From Schaalia sp. ORNL0103 (GTDB lineage: Bacteria > Actinomycetota > Actinomycetes > Actinomycetales > Actinomycetaceae): a stretch of DNA of 64,000 bases. The notes under the pieces are model-generated. The model searched no databases and was not told where the DNA came from. It saw nothing but the letters and a program-made list of their open reading frames with translations. Shown piece after piece: positions 10,194 through 18,954 of the stretch. Both the position numbers and the translations under genes were made by a program. The DNA lies in the NCBI RefSeq assembly GCF_019429565.1, contig NZ_JAHXSA010000001.1:1488001-1552000 (forward strand), written 5' to 3'. Position 1 is the stretch's first letter. Each line of letters opens with the position of its first letter.

Positions 10194-11123
10194 TCAGAAC
10201 TTCAGACCGCCGTCTTCGATGCCGCGGAAGAAGAACTTCTGGCTGAAGGCGAAGACCAGCACGACGGGGATCATCGCCACGACGGCGCCGGCCAGCACGA
10301 GCTGGTAGGTGACGCCCTGGGGCGAGTTCTGGATGGCCGTCAGCGTCAGCATCAGCGTCTGCTTATTCGGGTCCGGCAGCATGAGCAGCGGGAAGATGAA
10401 GTCGGACCAGGCCCCGATAAAGGACGTGAGGCCGACGACCGTCAGGGTACCGCGCACCTGGGGCAGGAAGATCGACCAGAAGCGACGCAGTTCGCCCGCG
10501 CCGTCGATCAGGGCAGCGTCCTCGATCTCGTCGGGGATGCCCATGAACGCGGCGCGCATCATGAGGATCTGGAACGGGCCGATCATGGCCACCATCCACA
10601 CGCCGGGGAGCGTGTTGTACAGGTCCAGCTGCACCATCATCTTGAACAGCGAGAGCATGATCGACTCGAAGGGGAAGATCATGGCGGACAGGACCACGAA
10701 GTACATGATGTTGCGCCCGGTCCACCCGCGCCTCGACAGCATGTACCCGCCGATGCACGACAGGACGACGTTCGAGGTGACAGTCAGGGCCGCAAGAATC
10801 GCGGAGTTCTTGATGGACAGCAGGATGTTGGTCCGCTCGAAGAGGACGTAGAAGGAGTCCAGCGACCACTGCTGTGGCAGCATGGTCGCGCCCTGACCGA
10901 AGACGGATTCACCGGGGGCCTTGAAGGCCGCCATAAGGGGCAGCACGAGGGGGCCGACCAGGATGAGGGCGACGACGACGAGGAGAGCGTAGCGGGCGAT
11001 GAGGGCGCCGCCGCGCATCTGACGCGAGGCAACGTTGCGCCCCTGGCGCTCGAGTCGGCGCTCCTTGCGCCACTGGGCGAAGCGCTCACCAAAGGTCGCG
11101 GCGCTCGAAGTTGCGGTACTCAT
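10194..11123 (-). CDS. Carbohydrate ABC transporter permease (MalG/UgpE type)
   Basis: A 309-residue inner-membrane permease with six predicted helices and a long charged N-terminus (FGERFAQWRKERR). The EAA loop that contacts the ATPase is visible as EIEDAALIDGAGELRRFW, followed by IFLPQ, which is diagnostic of the MalG-like family. It overlaps the upstream permease gene by 4 bp (ATGA), so the two are translationally coupled. With the partner permease and the lipoprotein it forms an importer for oligosaccharides. The locus carries no ABC ATPase; actinobacteria commonly supply a shared MsiK ATPase from elsewhere. The substrate is inferred from context only. Confidence 0.93.
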   Translation of the reverse strand: MSTATSSAATFGERFAQWRKERRLERQGRNVASRQMRGGALIARYALLVVVALILVGPLVLPLMAAFKAPGESVFGQGATMLPQQWSLDSFYVLFERTNILLSIKNSAILAALTVTSNVVLSCIGGYMLSRRGWTGRNIMYFVVLSAMIFPFESIMLSLFKMMVQLDLYNTLPGVWMVAMIGPFQILMMRAAFMGIPDEIEDAALIDGAGELRRFWSIFLPQVRGTLTVVGLTSFIGAWSDFIFPLLMLPDPNKQTLMLTLTAIQNSPQGVTYQLVLAGAVVAMIPVVLVFAFSQKFFFRGIEDGGLKF

Positions 11124-12031
11124 GAGTCTTCAGCCTTCCTCTGCAGGCTCTGCGAAGCAATGATGAAGCCGAAGGTGATGAGGAACAGGCAGACCGAGGC
11201 GGCATCGCCCTGTCCCAGAGATCCGAAGGTCGGGTCGACGATTCGGTCTCGGATGTACATCGTGAGGGTCTTCGTGGGCGAGGCGGAGCCACCCAGCAGG
11301 TAGACCTCGGTGAAGATCTTGAGGCAGCCAATCGTCGTCAGGGTGGCGACGAGGAACATCATGACCTTGACGCCCGGAACGGTGACGGTCAGGAAGCGAC
11401 GGATCGGTCCGGCGCCGTCTAGTTCGGCGGCCTCGTACAGCGACTTGTCGACGTTCGCGAGGGCCGACAAGTACAGGATCATGTAGTAGGGCAGGCCCTG
11501 CCACAGGGTGATGATCATGGCGCAGAAGAGGATTAGCCACTGATTCGACAGGAACGGCACGGGGTCCAGGCCCCAGGACGCCAGCATGTTGTTGATGGGT
11601 CCGCGCTGGTCGAGAAGGTAGCGCCACGCGAGCGAGATGACGACCAGCGAGGAGATGGCCGGCAGGTAGTAGAGGGCGCGGAAGAAGCCAATGCCGGGCA
11701 CGTGCGACTTGACGAGGAGGGCCAGCAGCAGCGGCAGGAGCACCATGAGCGGGACGACGCAGACCGCGTAGATGAGGGAGTTCGTCAGCGACTGCCAGAA
11801 CTCGGGATCCGACAGCACCGCGGTGTAGTTGTCGATGCCAACGAAGCGACCGATGCGTCCCATCGGCTTGGTCTTCGTGAACGACACATAGACGGTCGTG
11901 ATGAAGGGGTAGATGTAGAAGGAGATGACCGCGAGGACCGGGAGGGTCACCCACAGCCAGGGAACCCAGCCCGGGCGGAATCGGGCGGCGCCATTGAGGG
12001 AGCGCGCCTGTGCGCTCTTACGTATCGGCAT
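11120..12031 (-). CDS. Sugar ABC transporter permease (MalF/UgpA type)
   Basis: A 303-residue membrane permease with six predicted helices. The EAA motif appears as SLYEAAELDGAGPIRRF followed by VTVPG, the MalF-like version of the ATPase contact loop. It pairs with the overlapping downstream MalG-type gene to form the channel. It is separated from the upstream binding-protein gene by a 107-nt gap holding a very strong hairpin, which should lower permease expression relative to the binding protein while leaving both under the same upstream promoter. The substrate is inferred to be a galactoside or glycan fragment from the flanking beta-galactosidase gene. Confidence 0.93.
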   Translation of the reverse strand: MPIRKSAQARSLNGAARFRPGWVPWLWVTLPVLAVISFYIYPFITTVYVSFTKTKPMGRIGRFVGIDNYTAVLSDPEFWQSLTNSLIYAVCVVPLMVLLPLLLALLVKSHVPGIGFFRALYYLPAISSLVVISLAWRYLLDQRGPINNMLASWGLDPVPFLSNQWLILFCAMIITLWQGLPYYMILYLSALANVDKSLYEAAELDGAGPIRRFLTVTVPGVKVMMFLVATLTTIGCLKIFTEVYLLGGSASPTKTLTMYIRDRIVDPTFGSLGQGDAASVCLFLITFGFIIASQSLQRKAEDS

Positions 12032-12098
12032 ACCAAAGTCCTTTTTCAGGGGTGCGCGGGGTCGTGAGCCGGCGGCCCGACGCTGGGCGAGGAATGCG

Positions 12099-12129
12099 TC
12101 GGGGGCCGAGGCCAGGCCTCGGCCCCCGA
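12099..12129 (-). terminator. Partial terminator/attenuator between binding-protein and permease genes
   Basis: A nearly continuous 31-nt palindrome with 15-nt arms (TCGGGGGCCGAGGCC and its complement) around a single central base lies 8 nt after the binding-protein stop. Hairpins at this place in sugar ABC operons usually reduce read-through or protect upstream mRNA. Confidence 0.8.
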
Positions 12130-12137
12130 GCGGTCAA

Positions 12138-13550
12138 TCAGTCTCCGAGAGCCTTGAGCTTCTCGTTCATCTGATCCTGAGCGGTCTTGAGGGCGGTCTT
12201 GGGATCGACCTCACCGCGGATGGCCTTGTTGACGTTCTCAATGAGGGCGTCCTTCACGGCGCCGGTCGCGTAGAAGACGTCGGTGTAGGCCTCGGCGTCC
12301 TTGGCGGCCTTAGCGGCCTCCTCGTAGGCGGCCTTGAAGACCGGGTCGTCGGCGATCTCCGGCGGGTTGGCGACGAGCTTGTCGAGGGCGTCGGTGGCAG
12401 CCGGGAAGATGATGGCGCCGCCGTCGTGCGTCCAGGCGTACTCGTTCTCAGCGTTGGTGATCCACTCGGCGAACTTCATGGCCAGGGGGGCGTTCTGCGT
12501 GGTGACCGAGACGCCGATGTACTGGCCTTCGAAGACGGGCTTGATGCCGGGGTTGGTCGGGAACGGGCCGACGCCGGTGTTCTGGTAGACCGTCTCGTTG
12601 TTCTTCTTGACGGACTTGAGGAACGAGGCGTTGGGCGTACCGAAGGCGAGGTTGCCGTCGGTGTAGGCCTTGCCCGGGTCGGGCTCGCCGGTCAGGGAGT
12701 CCTTCGGGATGGCGCCGGAGGCGTAGAGCTCGGAGAGCTTGGTGACGTAGTTGATCGCAGCCTCGTTGTCGGCGAAGTCGAAGGCGGTCTTGTCGGCGTT
12801 GAGCAGGTTGACGCCCATGCCGTGCAGCTGAGCGATCATGTACCACTCGGGCGAGCCGTAGATGCCGTAGTCTCCCTGTCCGTCGGCACCGACCTTGGCG
12901 GCATCCTCGAACAGCTCATCCATGGTCTTGGGCGGCATGTTCTCGTCGAGACCAGCGCGCTTGAAGACCTCCTTGTTGTAGGTGGTGATGTAGGGGCCGA
13001 AGTACCAGGGCAGAGCCGTGTGGTGGTCGTTCGCGCCGAGGGCGGTGGAGTCCCAGATGGACTTCACGAACTTGTCACCGATGCCGGGGGCCTTGACGTC
13101 GTAGTCCATGAGGAGGTTGGACTTGGACAGGGCGAGGATGGTGGAAGAGGGAACGTTGATAACGTCCGCCATCTTGCAGTTCGAGGCCTGAGCGGTCACG
13201 GTCTGGTCGAACTCGGCGCCGCCGCCCTGGTCGGTCCAGTTGATCTTGACGCCGGGGTTGGCATCCTCGAATTCCTTGATCTTGGCCTTGAAGAAGTCGC
13301 CGAAGTCGTTCTGCAGACCCTGGGTCTGGAACGTGATCTCGCCTTCGACCTTCGAGGTGTCGATCTTCGAGTCGTCAAGGTTGCCCGCAGGGATGTCGCA
13401 CGCGACATCGGGCTCGGGGATGGAACCGGCCGCGGTCGAACCGCCGCTCGAGCTGTCGGAGCTAGAGCCACCAGGGTTGCAGGCAGCCAGGCCGAGGGTG
13501 CTGAACATGGCGAGGGCGACAACGCCTGCAGCCATCTTCTTCTTCAACAT
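12138..13550 (-). CDS. Sugar ABC transporter substrate-binding lipoprotein
   Basis: A 470-residue extracellular solute-binding protein of the sugar (family 1) type. It begins with a lipoprotein signal (KKK, hydrophobic core, lipobox LAAC with the acylated Cys at residue 24) and a Ser/Gly-rich tether. The mature part carries family features such as GEITFQTQG, PWYFGPYITTYNKEVFKRAGL and NAPLAMKFAEWI. It is expected to be anchored outside the membrane and to hand sugar to the two permeases encoded downstream. GGAGG stands six bases before the ATG. A 12/14 operator copy lies about 55 nt upstream, just after a TATGAT -10-like hexamer, which fits repression by the LacI-family regulator of the locus. 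Confidence 0.94.
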   Translation of the reverse strand: MLKKKMAAGVVALAMFSTLGLAACNPGGSSSDSSSGGSTAAGSIPEPDVACDIPAGNLDDSKIDTSKVEGEITFQTQGLQNDFGDFFKAKIKEFEDANPGVKINWTDQGGGAEFDQTVTAQASNCKMADVINVPSSTILALSKSNLLMDYDVKAPGIGDKFVKSIWDSTALGANDHHTALPWYFGPYITTYNKEVFKRAGLDENMPPKTMDELFEDAAKVGADGQGDYGIYGSPEWYMIAQLHGMGVNLLNADKTAFDFADNEAAINYVTKLSELYASGAIPKDSLTGEPDPGKAYTDGNLAFGTPNASFLKSVKKNNETVYQNTGVGPFPTNPGIKPVFEGQYIGVSVTTQNAPLAMKFAEWITNAENEYAWTHDGGAIIFPAATDALDKLVANPPEIADDPVFKAAYEEAAKAAKDAEAYTDVFYATGAVKDALIENVNKAIRGEVDPKTALKTAQDQMNEKLKALGD

Positions 13551-13605
13551 GCGAAACCTCCATTGGTCCGTTCTTGTTGGTCGATCGATGGGATCGAGTC
13601 ACTAA

Positions 13606-13619
13606 CTATCTCGTGTTAG
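13606..13619. promoter_or_regulatory. LacI-family operator, copy 2
   Basis: CTATCTCGTGTTAG matches 12 of 14 bases of the perfect copy. It lies upstream of the binding-protein gene and about 11 nt downstream of TATGAT (13631-13636, minus strand), so a bound repressor would cover the start of transcription. Confidence 0.75.
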
Positions 13620-13703
13620 TTGATGTCTGAATCATAGCGGCCTGTGACGCTTCGCGCATCATTTGCCAACAACTTTGCGCATCGTTATCAAGCCGCAACA
13701 TAA

Positions 13704-13732
13704 CAGGTTGGAGCTTAATCACCCCCAACCTG
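13704..13732 (-). terminator. Possible terminator hairpin at the end of the GH2 gene
   Basis: Arms CAGGTTGG and CCAACCTG (8 bp) enclose the GH2 stop codon in a 13-nt loop. It is weaker than other terminators here, and overlap with the coding end makes it uncertain. Confidence 0.35.
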
Positions 13733-16567
13733 GGCAATTACGAATGTCAGGTCCGTATCGCGCATACAACCGGCGAACTCGGGCCGAGAGTCAGGCCCGC
13801 ACGAACGCGTCCCGATGCCGTCCTGGAATGCGTCCAGCCACAGGAACGTACGCTCACTGTCAGGCAGGTCCTCCCAGTGTGAGGCCGCGGCCAATTCACG
13901 CTCACTCCACGGCGAGGCGCTCCAGCCCAGGGACGAGGTCGGCACGACGAGGAGGTCGCCCGCCTCGCCGTGCAGACGGAGGGCTTCGAGGTCGAGGCGC
14001 TGCCCGCCTTCCTGGGGGCGCACGCTGACATCCCAGAGCTCGCGCACGGGGGCGTACCCATATCCGCGAGCGCCGCTCACCCGCATGTCGGAGTATCCGA
14101 TGAGGGTGTCGCCGAGCCACGAGGCTTCCCAGTTCGATCCGGGCATCTCGATGCGCACGCCGAGGCGCGGGACGCGCTCGGGCCAGGCTCCGTAGGGCGC
14201 GACGCGGGCAGACACCGACAGTGCCGGGGTCTCCCCCAGCAGCACGGGACGATATTCCCAGGTGAGGGTGACGCCAAACTGTACGACAGGCGGGGCCCAG
14301 CGCTCGACGACGCGCTGGCAGGCGCCTTCCTCCTCGATGGATACGAGGCGTCGGCGCAGCAGGTGCAGGCGAGCCTGCTCCCAGCGGGCTGCGTGCGAAG
14401 TTCCATGCTCGCCGCGCCCGACCCCGAGGGGCCCGAGGTCGGCCTCGTCAATCCCCCAGTAGTCGACGGGGCCGCGCCCGCGGTCGTTGTCGGTGGGGGC
14501 TCTGAAGACGCTGAGGTCGACGCTCACGGGCATGGTGCCGATCCGCGCGAGGCGCCCGCGCGCATCAAGCGCGTACGGGGCTACCACGTCATCGTCCGAG
14601 CGGACGGCCGAGACGGGGGCGCCGAGGAGCGCGCGCAGTCGGGCCTCATCTGGGCCATGTCCGCGCGAGGACTCGATAGCCTTCGCGAGGGCCGGAGCAT
14701 CCGGGGCCATCGCCTGAACCCACGACCAGGTGCCGGCGTAGGGGCGCGAGAGGGCATCGATCAGGCCGTCACACACGAAGCTACCATCGTGGACTTCCTC
14801 GCCGAAGTCACCGCCGTAGGACAGCGCGCGACGCCCGTCCGGGAGTGTGCGCCACAGGGCGTGGTCGCGCCATTCCCACACGAAGCCGCCGGCATGGCGG
14901 GGGTGGCCCATCTGCGCGGCGTAGGCGGCGGCGTTTCCGGGGCCTGTTCCCATCGCGTGCAGGTATTCGCACATGATGTAGGGGGCGCGGCGAATGCGCT
15001 CGCGCGCGGCGTCGTCAACCCGCGCGGCGACGTGCGTGGGGACGGCGACCTCGGCGTGAGGATCGCTCTCGTCGAGGACGGCGGCAACCTCCTCCAGGGT
15101 CGGGTACATGCGCGAGTAGATGTCCGTGTATTCGAGGCCGTGGTCGCCCTCGTAGTGAACGATCGCCCGGGAACCCGTGCGCTCGTGGACCCAGCGCGCA
15201 CAGTCGACCAGGTTCGCGCCGGTGCCGGACTCGTTGCCAAGGCTCCAGCTCATGATCGAGGGATGGTTCTTGTCGCGCTCGAAGGCGCGGACCGTGCGAT
15301 CCATGTAGGCATCGGCCCAGCGCGGGTCGTCGGAGGGATTGTTGATCCACTCCCCCGCGCCCTCGAACCCATGCGTTTCGATGTCGCCTTCGAGCATGAC
15401 CCACAGGCCGATCTCGTCGGCCAGGTCGAGCAGGCGGGGGTGGGGCGGGTAGTGGGAGGTACGGATCGCGTTGATTCCCATGGACTTCATGAGGGCGAGG
15501 TCCTCGCGCGCCCAGGCCTCGTCAAACACGCGCCCCTCGGCGGCGCGCACCTCGTGACGGTTAACCCCGTTGAGGGTCAGGGGCTCGCCGTTGGCCATGA
15601 GGACGCCGTCCTCGATGGACACGCGACGGAAGCCGATGCGCAGGCACCGCTCCCCCGCGTCGAGGCCTTCCGAGCCCTGGACGCTGACGCGCGCTTCATA
15701 GAGGGCTGGGTCCTGCGCGCTCCACGGGCGCACGCTGCCCACTTCGATGCGCCCGCTGCGGTAGCGGCCGTCCTGGCCGCGTTCGAGCGAGCAGGCGAAC
15801 GACCAGAGGCCGTCGATGCTGAGGTGCCCGGACAGATGCGCCTCCTGGGCGCCGAGCACCCGGGCTTCGATGGTCACATAACCCACCCCGGCCTCGTAGT
15901 CGGTGTCGATCCACAGGTCTTCGATGGCTCCGGGAGCGAGGCGACGCAGGCTCACCGAGCGGAAGATGCCGGGCAGCCACCACTGATCTTGATCCTCGAG
16001 GTAGGAGCCGGGGCTGAACTGGTGCACGCGCACGGTGATCGTATTGACGCCGGGGTGCACGGCCTCGGTCACGTCGAACTCGTGGGCGAGGCGCGAACCG
16101 CGAGCCATGCCGATCCACGCGCCGTTCACCCACACGGTGGCTTGACTTTCAACGCCGTCAAAACGCAGGCGAATGTGGCCACCCTGCCAGTCGGCGGGGA
16201 GTTCGAAGGTGCGGCGGTAGTCGCCGACGGGGTTGTCGTCGGGCGGGAACGGCGGGTCGACCGGGAAGGGGAAGTCGACGTTGGTGTAGGCGGGGCGACC
16301 CCAGGCGCCATCGCCGCGCAGGACCCAGTGGCTGGGCACGTCGATCTCGGACGCGTCGCCGGCGGGAGCGGGTTCATCCCAGGGCTGCTCAACGTTGACG
16401 AAGGGCGCGGGGTCGGTGCCGTGATAGGCGAAGCTCCACATGCCATCGAGGCTGAGAACCCCACAGTCGTCAGCGAGGTGCGCGCGCGGAGGCACAAGCG
16501 CGCCCGCGCCGGGAGCATAGGAAGGTAGTATCGATATCACGTCTCTGTGCCTTTCGGATGTCGTCAT
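13715..16567 (-). CDS. Beta-galactosidase, glycoside hydrolase family 2 (LacZ-like)
   Basis: A cytoplasmic GH2 enzyme of 950 residues without a signal peptide. It shows the N-terminal jelly-roll (SLDGMWSFAYHGT, DVPSHWVLRG), the immunoglobulin-like middle, and a TIM barrel with NGVNRHEV, acid/base Glu446 in LGNESG and nucleophile Glu534 in MCEYLHAMG. The C-terminal half (APTDNDRG, and a bulky beta-sandwich) is that of the LacZ-like long form. It should hydrolyse beta-galactosides brought in by the ABC importer. The ATG is chosen because GGAG lies six to eight bases upstream and the homology begins soon after. It is divergent from the LacI-family gene, with an operator 27 nt upstream. Lactose versus host or dietary galacto-oligosaccharides cannot be distinguished. 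Confidence 0.94.
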   Translation of the reverse strand: MTTSERHRDVISILPSYAPGAGALVPPRAHLADDCGVLSLDGMWSFAYHGTDPAPFVNVEQPWDEPAPAGDASEIDVPSHWVLRGDGAWGRPAYTNVDFPFPVDPPFPPDDNPVGDYRRTFELPADWQGGHIRLRFDGVESQATVWVNGAWIGMARGSRLAHEFDVTEAVHPGVNTITVRVHQFSPGSYLEDQDQWWLPGIFRSVSLRRLAPGAIEDLWIDTDYEAGVGYVTIEARVLGAQEAHLSGHLSIDGLWSFACSLERGQDGRYRSGRIEVGSVRPWSAQDPALYEARVSVQGSEGLDAGERCLRIGFRRVSIEDGVLMANGEPLTLNGVNRHEVRAAEGRVFDEAWAREDLALMKSMGINAIRTSHYPPHPRLLDLADEIGLWVMLEGDIETHGFEGAGEWINNPSDDPRWADAYMDRTVRAFERDKNHPSIMSWSLGNESGTGANLVDCARWVHERTGSRAIVHYEGDHGLEYTDIYSRMYPTLEEVAAVLDESDPHAEVAVPTHVAARVDDAARERIRRAPYIMCEYLHAMGTGPGNAAAYAAQMGHPRHAGGFVWEWRDHALWRTLPDGRRALSYGGDFGEEVHDGSFVCDGLIDALSRPYAGTWSWVQAMAPDAPALAKAIESSRGHGPDEARLRALLGAPVSAVRSDDDVVAPYALDARGRLARIGTMPVSVDLSVFRAPTDNDRGRGPVDYWGIDEADLGPLGVGRGEHGTSHAARWEQARLHLLRRRLVSIEEEGACQRVVERWAPPVVQFGVTLTWEYRPVLLGETPALSVSARVAPYGAWPERVPRLGVRIEMPGSNWEASWLGDTLIGYSDMRVSGARGYGYAPVRELWDVSVRPQEGGQRLDLEALRLHGEAGDLLVVPTSSLGWSASPWSERELAAASHWEDLPDSERTFLWLDAFQDGIGTRSCGPDSRPEFAGCMRDTDLTFVIAQVGGD

Positions 16568-16593
16568 CGAAACTCCGATCGTCAGAGATAAGA

Positions 16594-16607
16594 CTAACAC
16601 GTTATAG
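16594..16607. promoter_or_regulatory. LacI-family operator, copy 3, in the GH2/regulator divergent region
   Basis: CTAACACGTTATAG matches 12 of 14 bases of the perfect copy. It is centred in the 84-nt gap between the GH2 and LacI-family start codons, so one bound dimer could repress the enzyme and autoregulate the regulator. Confidence 0.8.
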
Positions 16608-16651
16608 TTGTTGTGTTTCAACGAAACGCAACCGAGGATTGGGAGCCTTGC

Positions 16652-17734
16652 ATGGAGCGCGCAACCCGGGCCGACGTCGCCCGCGCGGCAGGCGTCGCAC
16701 CGTCAACTGTCTCGCTCGTCCTCAACGGACGAGGCCGGGACGTGAAGATCGCGCCCGCCACCATCGATCGCGTCAAGCAGGCCGCACGCGAACTCAACTA
16801 CATCCCCAACGCGGCTGCCCGGTCGCTGCGCCGCGGCAAGTCCCACCTCATTGCTCTCCTCATGGCCGAACTGCCGGACGACCCCTTCGTGCCCGTCGTC
16901 CACACGGTCCTCACGACCGCGATGATCGACATTCAGCGCCACGGCTACCTGCTCCTCCCACTCTTCCAGTCCGGCGACGGAGCCTCAGACGCCGAGGTCA
17001 TCCGCGGGGTCCTGGGCGACACGCAGCTGGCCGGCATCATCCGCGAGACCACGTCGGCCGAGGCCTTCACCTCGCGCCTGCTCGCCAATCTCGGCATCCC
17101 CGTCGTCGCCATGTCGATGATCGAGGCCAACCCCACCGGATCAGAATCCTCCCTGATCCGCATCGACGAGGGTGCCGGCGTACGCGACGTTCTCTCAGAC
17201 TGCGCGCTCGTGGATCCGTCGACCGGCACGGGTCAGGGGCGCGCCGTATTCCTGGCTGGCCCGAACACGAACCACGCGCGCCAGAACCCAATCGCGAGCG
17301 CGTTCGGCACGAAGTTCACCCTCTACTCACTGCCCGACTGGGAGCCCACCACGGCCTACCAGGCCGCACTGCGCCTCCTCGACGAAGACCCGTCAATCTC
17401 GCTGATCGCCCTGGCCGACGACTCGCAGGCCCCCGGCGTCTTCCAGGCCGCCGCAGACCTGGATCTGTCAGTACCCCGCGACCTGTCGATCCTCGGCTTC
17501 GGCAATCAGGACCACCGCAGCGCCTCCTCGCTCGGCCTCACGACGGTCGAATGGCCCCTCAAGGAAATGACCGAGGCCGCCGTCTCCTCGATCATCAACG
17601 TGATCGAGGGCCGATCCCCCATGACCGATGTTCACCCCAGCGCATCCATCGACAAGGAGGCCCCGGACGGTACCCCGATCGCGACGATCCCGACGCGCCC
17701 GGTGTGGCGCTCGTCGGTCGCCAGGCGCGCTTAG
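16652..17734 (+). CDS. LacI-family transcriptional regulator of the sugar locus
   Basis: A 360-residue DNA-binding repressor. The N-terminus has the LacI helix-turn-helix (RADVARAAGVAPSTVSLVLNG) and hinge helix (NAAARSLRRGKSHLIALL), then a periplasmic-binding-protein-like ligand domain ending in the LGLTTVEWPLKEM segment common to the family. GGGAG six bases upstream fixes the ATG. It is divergent from GH2 with an operator between them, and two more copies of that palindrome stand before the binding-protein and secreted protein genes. I therefore infer that it represses the whole locus and itself until a sugar ligand binds. The ligand is unknown. Confidence 0.93.
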   Translation: MERATRADVARAAGVAPSTVSLVLNGRGRDVKIAPATIDRVKQAARELNYIPNAAARSLRRGKSHLIALLMAELPDDPFVPVVHTVLTTAMIDIQRHGYLLLPLFQSGDGASDAEVIRGVLGDTQLAGIIRETTSAEAFTSRLLANLGIPVVAMSMIEANPTGSESSLIRIDEGAGVRDVLSDCALVDPSTGTGQGRAVFLAGPNTNHARQNPIASAFGTKFTLYSLPDWEPTTAYQAALRLLDEDPSISLIALADDSQAPGVFQAAADLDLSVPRDLSILGFGNQDHRSASSLGLTTVEWPLKEMTEAAVSSIINVIEGRSPMTDVHPSASIDKEAPDGTPIATIPTRPVWRSSVARRA

Positions 17735-17865
17735 GGCGGCGTACTTCCCCGCCGCGTCGGCAGTCGCGAGCTTATTCCCCCGCCCAGACTTCGCTCCGGG
17801 AACTGCGTGTCTCTTGCACCGGATTCCCCACACGCGGACACCGGGACTGCCGCTACAGTGGCCCC

Positions 17866-18798
17866 ATGGATCCCGAATATGTCTTCAATAAGTCCCTGCC
17901 CTATCTAACGGGCAAGCTGGAAGATGCCGGCCTCACGGTTCAGATTGGCTTCAACCGAACCGAGGGCACGATATTCCTCTTACTGAATGATTCCGTGAAG
18001 TGCAGCATTCACGCACTCATGACCAACCTGATATCTGCGGAACCGGATGCGCACCGCGATCTGATGGATCCGTGGGTCCCCTACCTTATCGAGCGGACAC
18101 GCATCGGGGAAACCATCCTGAACAATCCCGACGAGCTGCGTCGACTCATACGCACCCTGTTCTGCGCTGGGGACGCTGCCGCACACCCTCACCTTTCTTA
18201 CGCTCGCAAATTCCCCGACGGACTCGCGCTGACACTCAGTCTCGACTGCGAGACCCCCCAGTTCAGGCTGATCGATGAGCAGCTGGCTCAGTGCTCGATG
18301 AGCGTCGACGAGCTCTTCGACTACGCGCAAATGAATACCGACAACGTCCCCATCGAGCACATCGGGCAGTACGGGCCGTTCACCTGCCTGTCGGCTCAGT
18401 CCGCGTTCGTCACGGCGAAGGTCGCGAACATGCGCGAGCTCATGTCGCGTTTCCTCATTGATGCGCCGCACGGCCTGTTCTTTATGGTCCCGGCGAACCA
18501 CATGATCTGTTACGCCCCCGCCGACCCCGCGAACATCTCGGAACAGCTCGCAACCCTCGCAGACTTTAGCCGACTCCCCGTCATCGCTACGATCATGCAG
18601 GACCCGGACGCCGTTCTGAGCCGCAACATCTTCTACTATTCGCCGGAAGGAACATACGAGACGATCACACAGGACGACGATCCGGCCCTCGAGGAGTTCT
18701 TCACGAATCCACACATCGACGCAGAAACACGCCGTACCTGCATCGAGCAGTACCTCTCCCCCTCCCCCGCTTTCCGGGCGCGATTCGCGTTGCCCTAG
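17866..18798 (+). CDS. Uncharacterised protein resembling the YtpQ/DUF1444 family
   Basis: A soluble 310-residue protein with no signal peptide or membrane segment. The central part (ARKFPDGLALTLSLD, FRLIDEQLAQ, later GLFFMVPANHMICYAPA) resembles by eye the pattern of DUF1444/YtpQ proteins, whose biochemical role is unknown; this match was not tested by search. The ATG is chosen because TACAGT lies six bases upstream with no Shine-Dalgarno, consistent with a leaderless mRNA. It follows the LacI-family gene by 131 nt on the same strand, but no operator copy precedes it, so it is probably independent of the sugar regulon. A strong bidirectional terminator closes it. Confidence 0.7.
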   Translation: MDPEYVFNKSLPYLTGKLEDAGLTVQIGFNRTEGTIFLLLNDSVKCSIHALMTNLISAEPDAHRDLMDPWVPYLIERTRIGETILNNPDELRRLIRTLFCAGDAAAHPHLSYARKFPDGLALTLSLDCETPQFRLIDEQLAQCSMSVDELFDYAQMNTDNVPIEHIGQYGPFTCLSAQSAFVTAKVANMRELMSRFLIDAPHGLFFMVPANHMICYAPADPANISEQLATLADFSRLPVIATIMQDPDAVLSRNIFYYSPEGTYETITQDDDPALEEFFTNPHIDAETRRTCIEQYLSPSPAFRARFALP

Positions 18799-18847
18799 TC
18801 GCCCGACCGACACGAGGGACACATCGGAGGATCCTCGACACGACGCA

Positions 18848-18883
18848 GGGAGGGGCGGATGCCAGCTGGCATCCGCCCCTCCC
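18848..18883. terminator. Bidirectional terminator between convergent genes
   Basis: A perfect 36-nt palindrome (18-nt arms, left arm GGGAGGGGCGGATGCCAG) lies between the DUF1444-like gene and the DUF4862 gene. It can fold with about 16 bp and a small loop on either strand. Confidence 0.8.
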
Positions 18884-18954
18884 TCACACTTGCGCCTCGC
18901 GCCGGGTGCCTCCCACGCGCTCACAAAATGCGGGAGCGACGCCCGGCGGCGCTA

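Noticed and set aside
13715-13740. Use of the hairpin at the GH2 stop as evidence for a separate small RNA
   Set aside because: Only 8 bp and no promoter or second element were seen.
16558-17865. An extended upstream coding region for the DUF1444-like protein
   Set aside because: The same frame is open far upstream, but there it overlaps the LacI-family gene and encodes Arg/Pro-rich sequence; the internal ATG with a -10-like element fits better.
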